DNA from: Bradyrhizobium sp. 1
GTDB taxonomy: Bacteria > Pseudomonadota > Alphaproteobacteria > Rhizobiales > Xanthobacteraceae
Length of the DNA: 64,000 nt
NCBI RefSeq assembly: GCF_023073315.1
Contig: NZ_JADPJH010000037.1
Span: 254,803 to 318,802 of the forward strand
Direction: 5' to 3'
Under the pieces are notes generated by a model. It was not told the DNA's origin and ran no database searches. It saw only the letters and a list, made by a program, of their open reading frames with translations. This document shows positions 52,873-60,998 of this stretch, piece by piece; position 1 is the first letter of the stretch, and each line of letters opens with the position of its first letter. Made by a program: the position numbers and the translations under genes.

Positions 52873-53589
52873 ATGGATATTTCGCTGCGCTATCGGCGCA
52901 CCGTGATCGGCCCGCTCTGGATCACGCTGACCCTCGCAGCGACCATCGCCAGCGTCGGTACGGTCTATGCGGCCCTGTTCAAGCAGGACATCGCGGGCTT
53001 CCTGCCGCCCTTCGCCGTCGGCCTGATCGTCTGGACCCTGATCGCAACGACGCTCCAGGAGGGATCCAGCATCTTCGTGGCCTCCGCCCACCTGATCAAG
53101 GCCGTGCCGGCGCCGCTGGTCGTGCACGTGCTCCAGATGATCGCGCGCAACGTCCTGATCTTCGCGCATCATCTGGCGATCGTCGTCCTGCTTTATATCG
53201 TGATGCCGTGGCCGCTGCACTGGACCATGCTGCTCGCGGTGCCCGGCTTTGCGATCCTGGTCATCGTCCTCCTCGGTGGCTCGGTCGCGCTCGGCATGCT
53301 CTGCGCGCGGTTTCGCGACATCGGCTCCGCGATCGTCAGCGGCCTGCAATTCATCTTTTTCCTGACACCGATCATCTGGACCGAGGAGACCGTGCGCGGC
53401 ACCGCATTCTCCTGGCTGACCCGCGCCAATCCGTTCGCGACGCTGCTCGATCTCGTGCGCAGGCCGCTGCTGTCGCAGCCGACCGATCCGGAGCAATGGC
53501 TGCTCGGAATCGTCTACGCGGCTATCGTGGCCGTGATCGGCCTCGGCTGCTACGCAAGATACCGCCATCGCTTGGCGTATTGGCTGTGA
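52873..53589 (+). CDS. ABC exporter permease (Wzm/KpsM-like)
   Basis: This inner-membrane subunit belongs to the ABC-2 class that exports polysaccharides. Six hydrophobic segments are visible; the N-terminal part LRYRRTVIGPLWITL is the typical cytoplasmic interface helix region. Only one canonical start exists, ATG 52873 (238 residues). The family is usually about 260 long and the frame is open upstream to 52741. The upstream residues QLAAQEILAQATRLDRWGTL fit the normal N-terminus, so translation may begin at ATT 52804 (261 residues), which lies downstream of AAGGGGCAG. Immediately followed by a Wzt-like ATPase. Confidence 0.8.
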   Translation: MDISLRYRRTVIGPLWITLTLAATIASVGTVYAALFKQDIAGFLPPFAVGLIVWTLIATTLQEGSSIFVASAHLIKAVPAPLVVHVLQMIARNVLIFAHHLAIVVLLYIVMPWPLHWTMLLAVPGFAILVIVLLGGSVALGMLCARFRDIGSAIVSGLQFIFFLTPIIWTEETVRGTAFSWLTRANPFATLLDLVRRPLLSQPTDPEQWLLGIVYAAIVAVIGLGCYARYRHRLAYWL

Positions 53590-53596
53590 GGCACGC

Positions 53597-54349
53597 ATGA
53601 GCCTCGCTGCCCATATCCTGCTCCGCAACGTCGCCGTGACCTTCCCCGTGCTGTCGTTTCGCGACCGCTCGCTCCGCAGCCGGTTCGTCAGCGCGGTGAC
53701 GCTGCGAAGGACAGGAGCAGTCCCGCACATCGTCTCCGCGCTGAACGACATCAGCCTCGACATCCGCGCCGGCGACCGGCTTGCCATCATCGGCGCCAAT
53801 GGCGCCGGAAAGACCACGCTGCTGCGGGTTCTCGCGGGCATCTATCACCCGACCGCGGGGAGTGTGGACGTCAACGGCCGCTGCCTGTCGCTGTTTGACC
53901 TCTCGGCCGGCTTCGACGAGGAGGCGACCGGCTACGAGAACATCATCCGGCGCGGGCTCGTGATCGGCGCGCGGCGCGCCGAGATCGATGCGCGGCGGGC
54001 GGAGATCGCCGAGTTCACCGAGCTCGGCGACCGGCTCGACTTGCCGCTGCGCACCTATTCCAGCGGCATGATGCTGCGCCTGATTTTTGCGGTCGCGACC
54101 GCTGTCGAAGGCGAGATCGTGCTGCTGGACGAATGGATCGGCGTGGGCGACCAGCAGTTCCGGAAGAAGGCGAGGGAGCGGCTCGACGAGATCGTCGCCC
54201 GTGCCGGCATCCTGGTGCTGGCCTCGCACGACGTCGATCTCATCAAGAGCACCTGCAATCGCGCGATCCTGTTGCGGGAAGGGCGGATCGTTGCCGCGGG
54301 TGCGACCGAGGAGATTCTGGGCCAGTATCTCGCGAGCGCCGGAAGGTAA
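53597..54349 (+). CDS. ABC exporter ATP-binding protein (Wzt/KpsT-like)
   Basis: This 250-residue ATPase partners the permease. Walker A GANGAGKTT, the signature in YSSGMMLRLIFA (a Wzt/KpsT variant of LSGGQ), Walker B EIVLLDEWIGVGD and the switch His (ASHDVDL) are visible. It lacks the C-terminal carbohydrate-binding domain of long Wzt proteins, so it would handle capsule, teichoic-acid-like or O-antigen substrates that need no end-recognition domain. The gene starts 7 bp after the permease. No glycosyltransferase genes are adjacent. Confidence 0.9.
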   Translation: MSLAAHILLRNVAVTFPVLSFRDRSLRSRFVSAVTLRRTGAVPHIVSALNDISLDIRAGDRLAIIGANGAGKTTLLRVLAGIYHPTAGSVDVNGRCLSLFDLSAGFDEEATGYENIIRRGLVIGARRAEIDARRAEIAEFTELGDRLDLPLRTYSSGMMLRLIFAVATAVEGEIVLLDEWIGVGDQQFRKKARERLDEIVARAGILVLASHDVDLIKSTCNRAILLREGRIVAAGATEEILGQYLASAGR

Positions 54350-54569
54350 TCCGTCCGCGCGCGCTCGGGGCCCTGCCGCAGCCAAAGACACGAACGGGCA
54401 TTCGTCGCGCTGCGCCTGCTGCGGCGCCTCAGGCCTCACGATCGTTGTATCCAGAAGCCCAAACATTGGGCGGTGTGGCTTTTTCGCACTATTGGTTCCG
54501 GATCAAGAACCGTAGATGTACGGGTATCAACATGATTGTGGAAATTCAGTCGTTCTATTGGAGGTTTTT

Positions 54570-55334
54570 ATGAAAGTTCATCTTGCTGCCGCCGCCATTC
54601 TCTTGGCTTCCACCTCGATGGGTTTTGCAGCCGATATGGCCATGAAGGCGCCGTATGTTGCGCCGGCGGCCGTTTGGAATTGGACGGGGTTCTATATCGG
54701 CGGCCACGTCGGCGCCGGTTGGGGCACCACGGAGTCGACGCTGACTGCGGTCAGCCCCGGCGGCGCGATTCCGGGCGGGTTTCCCATCGCCCAAAACAGC
54801 CGTAGCGGCTTCCTCGGCGGCGGCCAGGCCGGCTACAACTTCCAGTCCGGCTGGGCTGTCTTCGGCGTCCAGGGCGACATTGCGGGAATGGACGTGAAGG
54901 GCACGACGCCGTGTCTGGGCGGCGCCGCTTCCTGCACGGCGAAGAGTGATTGGCTGGCTACCGTGACCGGGCGGATCGGCGGCGTGGTCGGCGATCGCAC
55001 CCTCGTCTACGTGAAGGGTGGCGCGGCCTGGATGCACACCGACCACAGCCTCAGCGTCCCCGGCGGTTTCGGGCCTGGCGCTGGGTCCGTCGGCACGAGC
55101 ACCACGGCATTGGGTTGGGTGCTGGGCTTGGGCGCCGAATACGCCTTCGACCACAACTGGAGCGCGTTCATCGAATACGACTACATCGACTTCGAAAAGA
55201 AGAACGCCGCGTTGGACTTCTCTCCTTTCGCCGGTGTTCCCGCGACGGCAAATGTCGATTTCAAGAACAAGCTTTCGATCGCGAAGGTCGGCTTGAACTA
55301 CAAGTTCGGCGGCCCCGTCGTCGCAAGGTACTGA
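54570..55334 (+). CDS. Outer-membrane beta-barrel protein (Omp25/31 type)
   Basis: This 254-residue porin-like outer-membrane protein has a signal peptide at about 1-20 (ending GFA-AD). The first barrel strand WNWTGFYIGGHVGAGWG is the hallmark of this alphaproteobacterial family. An alternation of hydrophobic and aromatic residues forms eight strands, ending in VGLNYKFGG and a terminal aromatic. The start ATG 54570 has TTGGAGG 6 bp upstream; an upstream in-frame ATG at 54516 is unlikely. An intrinsic terminator lies 25 bp after the stop, so it is a single-gene transcript. Confidence 0.92.
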   Translation: MKVHLAAAAILLASTSMGFAADMAMKAPYVAPAAVWNWTGFYIGGHVGAGWGTTESTLTAVSPGGAIPGGFPIAQNSRSGFLGGGQAGYNFQSGWAVFGVQGDIAGMDVKGTTPCLGGAASCTAKSDWLATVTGRIGGVVGDRTLVYVKGGAAWMHTDHSLSVPGGFGPGAGSVGTSTTALGWVLGLGAEYAFDHNWSAFIEYDYIDFEKKNAALDFSPFAGVPATANVDFKNKLSIAKVGLNYKFGGPVVARY

Positions 55335-55359
55335 TCGTCTCTTCGCTCTCGTTCACGGA

Positions 55360-55390
55360 GAAGCCCCGCTTAGCGGGGCTTCTTTGTTTT
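55360..55390 (+). terminator. Rho-independent terminator of the outer-membrane gene
   Basis: A 10-bp stem GAAGCCCCGC / GCGGGGCTTC with a TTA loop, then a T-rich tail (TTTGTTTT). Confidence 0.93.
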
Positions 55391-55487
55391 CGGCTGCGGC
55401 CATCAAGCGGTCACGTGTCGGCCGCGCAAGTCGAACGAAGGCGGTTGCCTAAACCCTTGATCCCCTATATTGCTCCGCCCTCGTTGG

Positions 55488-55561
55488 GGCCACGTGGCGG
55501 AGTGGTTACGCGCCGGTCTGCAAAACCGTTTACTCGGGTTCGAGTCCCGACGTGGCCTCCA
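55488..55561 (+). tRNA. tRNA-Cys (anticodon GCA)
   Basis: A 74-base cloverleaf. The acceptor stem GGCCACG pairs with CGTGGCC, discriminator T, and CCA is encoded. The D-arm contains GGCGGAGTGGTTACGC. The anticodon loop CTGCAAA sits between GGT and ACC, giving anticodon GCA. The T-arm is CGGGT/TCGAGTC/CCG-like (TCGGGTTCGAGTCCCGA). Confidence 0.95.
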
Positions 55562-55750
55562 TCGCAAGCTCCTGATATCTCGGCACATATTCGATTGCGA
55601 CGCGGGTTCAATGGCGCGCGCGGGCGATGCCTGTGGCCGCGCACACCGGGTTTGCCCGGGGCTCGGCGGAAACCAGCGATTCAGGCTCAATGGCATAGTC
55701 TTCGCATCTGCGAAGTGATGCATGTCCCATCAACGAGCGCTGGAGAGCAC

Positions 55751-55897
55751 GTGGGCGAAATCGTCCGACTTATCCCGAAACCCGAGCTGGAGCGGGCTCG
55801 CCTCATTGCCGAGGCGCGCGCGATCTATGACAGCATCTTCCCGCCGGCCGTACCCGACCGGGCGCCGCAGGACGGCGAGGAGCGCGTCAAGACCTGA
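55751..55897 (+). CDS. Small hypothetical protein
   Basis: This 48-residue charged protein (GEIVRLIPKPELERARLIAE then ARAIYDSIFPP) has GGAGAG just before the GTG start. A longer version from ATG 55718 (59 residues) is possible. The pattern with LIPKxELERxRLIxEARAIYDSIFPP recurs in Bradyrhizobium small proteins of unknown role as I recall it. No signal or membrane segment. Confidence 0.55.
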   Translation: MGEIVRLIPKPELERARLIAEARAIYDSIFPPAVPDRAPQDGEERVKT

Positions 55898-55932
55898 TCG
55901 CGGCCGCGCCGGTCCAGCGCAAGGCCGATAGC

Positions 55933-55954
55933 AAAACGCCCGCTGGAGCGGGCG
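55933..55954 (-). terminator. Rho-independent terminator on the minus strand
   Basis: Read on the minus strand, CGCCCGC and GCGGGCG form a 7-8 bp stem with a short loop, followed by TTTT. It lies 25 bp after the stop of the minus-strand gene at 55979. Confidence 0.75.
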
Positions 55955-55978
55955 CATCGGTCGACGTCGAAAGTGGTC

Positions 55979-56185
55979 TCAGCAGGCCGCGTACCAGCCG
56001 TCCGGAAACGGCAGCAGGGGCCAGGCGCCCTCATTGTCATTGGCGGCCCTTAGAATTTCCTGGGGCGTTGCGGCGTACGACCACGAGCGGGGCGTGAATT
56101 CCTCCTCCGGCAGTGGCGCGAAATCTTCGTTGATCATGGCGTCCCGGACGGTATCCAGCAGCAAGTTGAATTCGGCTTCGCTCAT
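55979..56185 (-). CDS. Small hypothetical protein
   Basis: This 68-residue soluble acidic protein (SEAEFNLLLDTVRDAMINED, then PLPEEEFTPRSWSYAAT and FPDGWYAAC) has GAGG upstream of the ATG (56183-56185) and its own terminator downstream. The composition and codon use are gene-like. No family is recognised. Confidence 0.6.
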   Translation of the reverse strand: MSEAEFNLLLDTVRDAMINEDFAPLPEEEFTPRSWSYAATPQEILRAANDNEGAWPLLPFPDGWYAAC

Positions 56186-56245
56186 CACACCCTCGCACAA
56201 CGCGGATGGCGCAATGTCGCAAAGCCGGTTTGTTACCCGATTGAG

Positions 56246-56269
56246 CCGATCGTTCGCATTTTAACGATC
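56246..56269. promoter_or_regulatory. Inverted repeat in the divergent region
   Basis: CGATCGTT (56246-56253) and AACGATCG (56262-56269) are reverse complements around an 8-bp loop. It lies about 60-85 bp before the minus-strand gene and about 180 bp before the plus-strand gene at 56448. It could be a regulator site shared by both. Confidence 0.3.
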
Positions 56270-56447
56270 GCCCGATCCGGGCCCGATTGGTTAACGATTT
56301 GTAAAAATCCCCGCGGGAACCCTACGGTCCGCCCGGCTGCCCCTAGTGTGAAAGAGGTCACATCTCCCGCGGTTTATTTCTCCTACGCCTTCGGGACACC
56401 CGGCCAATGCAGGCCGGGGATGGGCAGGGCAGACAGGAGACTTCGTC

Positions 56448-56711
56448 ATGAAGGCAAGGTTCTTGCGGTTCGCAGGTCTGAAGAGCCGGGCGCGCCGCGC
56501 CTCGACGGTCGGGCTGTTCCTGACGTTGTTCGCCACCGCCGCCCAGGCGCAGCAGGGAACCCCCGAGCAGCGCCGGGCCTGCACGCCCGACGTCTACCGG
56601 CTCTGCGCCGGCGAGATTCCCAACGTCCGCGCCATCACGGCGTGCCTGCGCCGTAACCGGTCAAGCTTGAGCGAGGCTTGCCGCACCGTGTTCGATCAGG
56701 CCGGCGGCTGA
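56448..56711 (+). CDS. Small exported cysteine-rich-repeat-like protein
   Basis: This 87-residue protein has a signal peptide at about 1-34 (ending AQA-QQ). The mature part (TPDVYRLCAGEIPNVRAITA, then CLRRNRSSLSEACRTVF) is one unit of the Cys-rich repeat found in GLG1-like and small rhizobial periplasmic proteins, with three Cys. GGAG precedes the ATG by 8 bp. Function unknown; single gene. Confidence 0.75.
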   Translation: MKARFLRFAGLKSRARRASTVGLFLTLFATAAQAQQGTPEQRRACTPDVYRLCAGEIPNVRAITACLRRNRSSLSEACRTVFDQAGG

Positions 56712-57141
56712 CATAGCTGGCCTGTGGATTTGTGCGCAGCAAGTGGCCTGCGCGGGCTGGCGAATCCGGCATGATCGGCCTGTGAATATGCTGCGGACAG
56801 GCTGTGGATTGCTGTGGATGCCGGCCGCAGATACGTCGGCCGGCGTCGCATCTCCGTCAGAAGACGTCATATCTCTGTCAAATAACTTCATCATATGATT
56901 CGCCTATCGCGCAGTTGCTTGCGCGGTCCAGGATGATTTGGTTCTCCCGAATTCGGAATCGCGTGCCGCAGCGTCCGGCGCCTGCGAACAGTTTTTGTGC
57001 AGCCGCCTGCCCAAATCGCGGGCCCCCTCCATCCAATTTATTGTACGCCCGCGGACAAGCTTTCTCGTCCGCACTCCACCTAGGCTTCCTCCCGAGATTT
57101 GGAACATGGCCACTGCCATGGCAATTCGAAGGAGCGGGACG
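56712..57141. other. 430-bp intergenic region with four DnaA-box-like words
   Basis: Upstream of the ABC importer operon. The first 110 bp contain TGTGGATTT (56723), TGTGAATAT (56781), TGTGGATTG (56803) and TGTGGATGC (56813), all in one orientation and each close to the DnaA box TGTGGATAA. The rest carries the promoter and the GAAGGAG ribosome-binding site. Frames in this region that extend the substrate-binding protein upstream are not convincing. Confidence 0.4.
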
Positions 57142-58056
57142 ATGGAGAGACGGGTATTGCCCCAGACACGGGGGATGTCGCGCGCGTTGCCATGGCGCAA
57201 CGTCACGCTCGGCGCGGCCATCGCTTTAGGTCTCGTCGCGGCCGCACCGCTGAGTGCGCAGGCCGCAGCGCCTGCCGCCTGCGCCGCGCTCCAGGACAAA
57301 TATCCCGACTGGAAGGGCAAGACGCTCGTTAACGCCATCAACCCGCACACGCCGGGCTATGAGACGATCGACCCGAAGGATCCCAGCAAATATATCGGCT
57401 TCGACATCGATCTGGGCGAAGCCATCGGCGAATGTCTCGGCTTCAAACTGACTTACAAGCCAGTGACGTTTGCGGCGCTCCTGACCACGCTGTCCGCAGG
57501 ACAAGCCGACATCGTGATCTCCGACATCTATGCCACCAAGGAACGCGCCAAGGCCGCCGACTTCATCACCTATTCGAAGGTGTTCGACGGCGTGCTGGTC
57601 GCCAAGGGCAATCCGAAGGGCATCAACGGCATCAACATGTCGATGTGTGGTGCTGCCGCCGCCGAGAACACCGGCTATGTCGAGGTCCCCCTGATCCAGG
57701 CGCTGATGCCGGAGTGCAAGAAGGCCGGCAAGCCCGAGCCGACCGTCCAGCTCTATGACAACAACGCCAACTGCATCCAGGCGATCCTCGCCGGCCGTGC
57801 CGACACCTATGTCAACGACGTCAACACCGTCGACAGCGCGGTGAAGGCCTATCCGGACAAGCTGGAGAAGGCGACCGCGGTGACGATCCCGTATTCGGTC
57901 GGCATCGCCGTGCCCAAGGACAAGCCGAAATTCCGCGACGCCGTGATGGCCGCGCTGATCGAGGTGCAGAAGGCCGGCACGCACATGGAGCTGCTGAAGA
58001 AGCATGGGCTCGATGTGGGTAATTTCAAGGAGCCGGACATTCTCACGGCTGACTGA
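57142..58056 (+). CDS. ABC transporter substrate-binding protein (family 3)
   Basis: This 304-residue periplasmic receptor has a signal peptide (about 1-40, after an extended n-region; ending SAQA-AA). The SBP family 3 core contains GFDIDLGEAIGECLGF, DIVISDIYATKERAK and the C-terminal AGRADTYVNDVNTV. Five Cys in the mature protein, among them MSMCGAAAAEN and PECKKAG, is above average for this family. The ligand is probably a polar amino acid or amide (inference from downstream enzymes). ATG 57142 follows AAGGAG by 8 bp; ATG 57106 and 57175 are in frame alternatives. First gene of a 5- or 6-gene cluster. Confidence 0.88.
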   Translation: MERRVLPQTRGMSRALPWRNVTLGAAIALGLVAAAPLSAQAAAPAACAALQDKYPDWKGKTLVNAINPHTPGYETIDPKDPSKYIGFDIDLGEAIGECLGFKLTYKPVTFAALLTTLSAGQADIVISDIYATKERAKAADFITYSKVFDGVLVAKGNPKGINGINMSMCGAAAAENTGYVEVPLIQALMPECKKAGKPEPTVQLYDNNANCIQAILAGRADTYVNDVNTVDSAVKAYPDKLEKATAVTIPYSVGIAVPKDKPKFRDAVMAALIEVQKAGTHMELLKKHGLDVGNFKEPDILTAD

Positions 58057-59678
58057 TGTCGCTGTTCCTCCATTACCTGAGCATGCCGTATCTGCTCGAG
58101 GGCATCGAGCTCACCCTCGAGGTGACTGCCCTCGGGCTCGGCGGCGGATTGATCCTCGGATTGATCCTCGCCGGCATGCAGCTCTCGCGCTTCTGGGTCC
58201 TGGCGGCGGTCGCCAGGGCCTACACCGTGATCTTCCGCGGCACGCCGCTGATCCTGCAGATGGTGTTCGCCTACGACGCGCTGCCGCATATCGGCATCAA
58301 GCTGCCGGCAGTGCTGGCCGCCGGCCTCGCGCTCGCCTGCAACGAGGCGCCGTTCATCGCGGAGATGCTCCGCGCCGGCGTGCTCGGCGTAGATCGCGGG
58401 CAGGTGACGGCAGGGCAGGCGCTCGGCATGACGCCGCGGATCCTGATGTGGCGGGTGATCGCGCCGCAGGCGATCCGCACCATGATCCCCGCGTTTGGCA
58501 ACGAGGCCGTCAGCGCGCTGAAAAACTCTTCGCTGGCGTCCGTCGTCGCGGTCCAGGAGTTGACTTTGCGCTCGACCCAGTTGGCGTCCTCGACCTTCGA
58601 TTTCTTCTCGATCTTCTTCGCCTCGGGTCTCCTGTATCTCGTACTGACCTTCGCCATCAGCATCATTCAGCTGTTCGTCGAATGGTTGCTCGATCTCGAC
58701 CGGGCAAAAGGCCGCCAGCGCAAGCTCGCCGATTACTTGCCGTGGCGCCGCGTTGACCTCACGACCAAGCTTGAACTCGCTGAGGCGACCGTCGCCGATC
58801 CCGAGCCTGTACAGACGGAGCCTGCCGACACACCGCCGCTGGCACTAAGCCGCGAGGAACGTACCCGGCGTGCCGCGACGATTGCGCGCAACAACATCGC
58901 GGTCGAGACCAGGGATCTCAGCAAGAGCTACGGCGCGCAGAAGGTGCTTGGCGGCCTCGATCTCACCGTCCGCGTCGGCGAAGTCGTCGCGCTGCTCGGG
59001 CCCAGCGGTTCCGGCAAGAGCACGCTGCTTCGCTGCATCAATCATCTCGAAAGCTGGGACGGCGGCACGGTGCGCGTCGGCGGCCGCCGACTCGGTTTTG
59101 ACGACGACGGCAAATTGCTGTCACCCCGGGCGATCGCCAACGAGCGGGCGACCGTCGGCGTCGGCATGGTGTTCCAGCAATTCAATCTGTTCGCCCATCT
59201 CTCGGCGAAGGAGAACATTGCCGGCCCCTTGCGCTGGGTCCACGGCATGACCCGCATCGATGCCGACCGCCGCGCCACCGAGCTGCTCGACCGCGTCGGC
59301 CTGACGCATCGTGCGGACGCGTTACCTCGTCATCTCTCCGGCGGCCAGCAGCAGCGTGTCGCCATTGCCCGCGCGCTCGCGCCCAATCCGAGCGTGCTGC
59401 TGCTGGACGAGCCGACCTCGGCGCTCGATCCCGAACTCGTCAACGAGGTGCTGGAGGTGATCCGCCGCCTCGCCATCGACGACGGCCTCACCATGATCAT
59501 CTCGACCCACCAGATCCGCTTCGCCGACGAGGTCGCCGACCGCGTCGCGTTCCTCAGCGGTGGCGCGATCATCGAGGAGGGGCCTGCGCATGAGGTGCTC
59601 TCCAATCCGCGCAATCCGCTGACCGCGCGTTTCCTCAGCGTGATGGAAGCCGACAAGACGCCGGAGGCGGTCCGATGA
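58056..59678 (+). CDS. ABC importer, permease fused to ATP-binding protein
   Basis: This 540-residue protein joins two subunits that are usually separate. Residues about 1-220 are a HisM/GlnP-type permease (EAA-loop TAGQALGMTPRILMWRV; five or so membrane segments). After a 60-residue polar linker, residues about 285-535 are an ATPase: Walker A GPSGSGKST, Q-loop VFQQFNLFAHLS, signature LSGGQQQR, Walker B VLLLDEPTSALD, and a switch His (STHQIRF). Such fusions are known in this importer family. ATG 58056 shares its A with the stop of the receptor gene (TGATG). A 16-codon frame follows by ATGA. Confidence 0.92.
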   Translation: MSLFLHYLSMPYLLEGIELTLEVTALGLGGGLILGLILAGMQLSRFWVLAAVARAYTVIFRGTPLILQMVFAYDALPHIGIKLPAVLAAGLALACNEAPFIAEMLRAGVLGVDRGQVTAGQALGMTPRILMWRVIAPQAIRTMIPAFGNEAVSALKNSSLASVVAVQELTLRSTQLASSTFDFFSIFFASGLLYLVLTFAISIIQLFVEWLLDLDRAKGRQRKLADYLPWRRVDLTTKLELAEATVADPEPVQTEPADTPPLALSREERTRRAATIARNNIAVETRDLSKSYGAQKVLGGLDLTVRVGEVVALLGPSGSGKSTLLRCINHLESWDGGTVRVGGRRLGFDDDGKLLSPRAIANERATVGVGMVFQQFNLFAHLSAKENIAGPLRWVHGMTRIDADRRATELLDRVGLTHRADALPRHLSGGQQQRVAIARALAPNPSVLLLDEPTSALDPELVNEVLEVIRRLAIDDGLTMIISTHQIRFADEVADRVAFLSGGAIIEEGPAHEVLSNPRNPLTARFLSVMEADKTPEAVR

Positions 59679-59725
59679 GCGCCGCATCCGCAAGGTTCAA
59701 GACTCCCGAAGAGGCCATCTCATGA
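59675..59725 (+). CDS. Candidate 16-residue coupling peptide between two genes
   Basis: ATG 59675 overlaps the stop of the ABC gene by ATGA, and the frame's TGA (59723-59725) overlaps the ATG of the next gene (59722), also by ATGA. The peptide is SAASARFKTPEEAIS after Met. Its precise fit between the two neighbours suggests translational hand-over rather than a functional peptide, although this cannot be told from sequence. Confidence 0.45.
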   Translation: MSAASARFKTPEEAIS

Positions 59726-60963
59726 AGCATGTCACGCTGCCGGTTTCGCCAAAGACCGTCCACTGGGGCTATTTCTCCAAGATCGTCGCTCCGGCGCTGA
59801 CGCTGCGCTCCGGCGATCGCGCCACCATCGAGACGCTGACCCATCATGCCAATGACGATTACGAGCGCATGATCGCCGGCGATCCCGGCGCCGAGAGCGT
59901 GTTCCAGTGGACCCGCGAGCACAAGGCGGTGGCGCGTCGCGGTTCGGGTCCGACCGAAGGCCCGTTCATCCGCGGCGCGGGCGAGGGGATTGGCGTGCAT
60001 CTCCTCACCGGACCGGTCGCGATCGAGGGCGCCGAGCCCGGCGATATCCTGGAAGTCCGCATCCTCGATATCAGGCCGCGGCCGAGCTGCAGCGCCTGCC
60101 ATGCGGGCCGCTGCTTCGGTTCCAATGTCGCGGCGAACTGGGGCTTTCACTATCACGACCTGATCGAGGAGCCGAAGCCGCGCGAGGTCGTCACCATCTT
60201 CGAGCTCGACACCTCGGGCGAGCCCTATGCGAAGGCCGTCTACAACTACGTCTGGACGCCGCAAACCGACCCCGACGGCATCGTGCATCCGACCATCGAC
60301 TATCCCGGCGTCCGGGTCGATCACGCCACCATCAGGAAGCGCGAGAACATCCTCTCCAGCGTCAAGGTGCCGGCGCGGCTGCATTTCGGCACCATGGGCC
60401 TTGCGCCCTCGGAAGCCGATTTCGTCAGCTCGATCCCGCCCAGCTATACCGGCGGCAATATCGACGACTGGCGCATCGGCAAGGGCGCGCGGATGTTCTA
60501 TCCGGTCGCGGTATCGGGCGCCTATTTCTCGGTCGGCGATCCCCACGCCGCCCAAGGCGACAGCGAACTCGGCGGCACCGCGATCGAGACCTCGCTGACC
60601 GGCGATTTCGAATTCATCCTGCACAAGAAGGCCGATCTCGCGGGCACCCATCTCGAAGGCCTCGACCATCCCATGCTCGAGACCGATCACGCCTGGTCGT
60701 TCTACGGCTTCACCTATCCGAACTATCTCGCCACGCTCGGTGCGGATGCGCAAACCGAGATTGCCAATCATTCGAGCCTCGACCGTGCGATGCGCGATGC
60801 ATTCCGTAAACTACGCCGGTTCCTGATGACCGTGCATGGCCTGAGCGAGGACGAAGCGATCTCGCTGCTCTCGGTCGGCGCCGATTTCGGCGTCACCCAG
60901 GTCGTCGACGCCAATTGGGGCGTCCACGGCACGATCCGCAAGAACATGTTTCGGTGCGACTAA
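59722..60963 (+). CDS. Acetamidase/formamidase family protein
   Basis: This 413-residue enzyme of the FmdA/AmdA family hydrolyses short amides to the acid and ammonia. Family landmarks are TVHWGYFSK at the N-terminus, TIETLTHHANDDYERM, LLTGPVAIEGAEPGDILEV, FGTMGLAPSEADFVS, and GDPHAAQGDSELGGTAIE. A loop CSACHAGRC (Cys123, Cys126, Cys131) suggests a metal site that the downstream paralogue lacks. The start overlaps the tiny frame before it. It sits after an ABC importer and before the regulator-enzyme fusion. Confidence 0.9.
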   Translation: MKHVTLPVSPKTVHWGYFSKIVAPALTLRSGDRATIETLTHHANDDYERMIAGDPGAESVFQWTREHKAVARRGSGPTEGPFIRGAGEGIGVHLLTGPVAIEGAEPGDILEVRILDIRPRPSCSACHAGRCFGSNVAANWGFHYHDLIEEPKPREVVTIFELDTSGEPYAKAVYNYVWTPQTDPDGIVHPTIDYPGVRVDHATIRKRENILSSVKVPARLHFGTMGLAPSEADFVSSIPPSYTGGNIDDWRIGKGARMFYPVAVSGAYFSVGDPHAAQGDSELGGTAIETSLTGDFEFILHKKADLAGTHLEGLDHPMLETDHAWSFYGFTYPNYLATLGADAQTEIANHSSLDRAMRDAFRKLRRFLMTVHGLSEDEAISLLSVGADFGVTQVVDANWGVHGTIRKNMFRCD

Positions 60964-60998
60964 TGCATTGAGGGATATTCCGTTTTCGGGGTGAGGGC

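Noticed and set aside
56938..57141. Upstream extension of the substrate-binding protein to 56938
   Set aside because: The extra residues do not resemble a signal peptide, and ATG 57142 has a good AAGGAG site.
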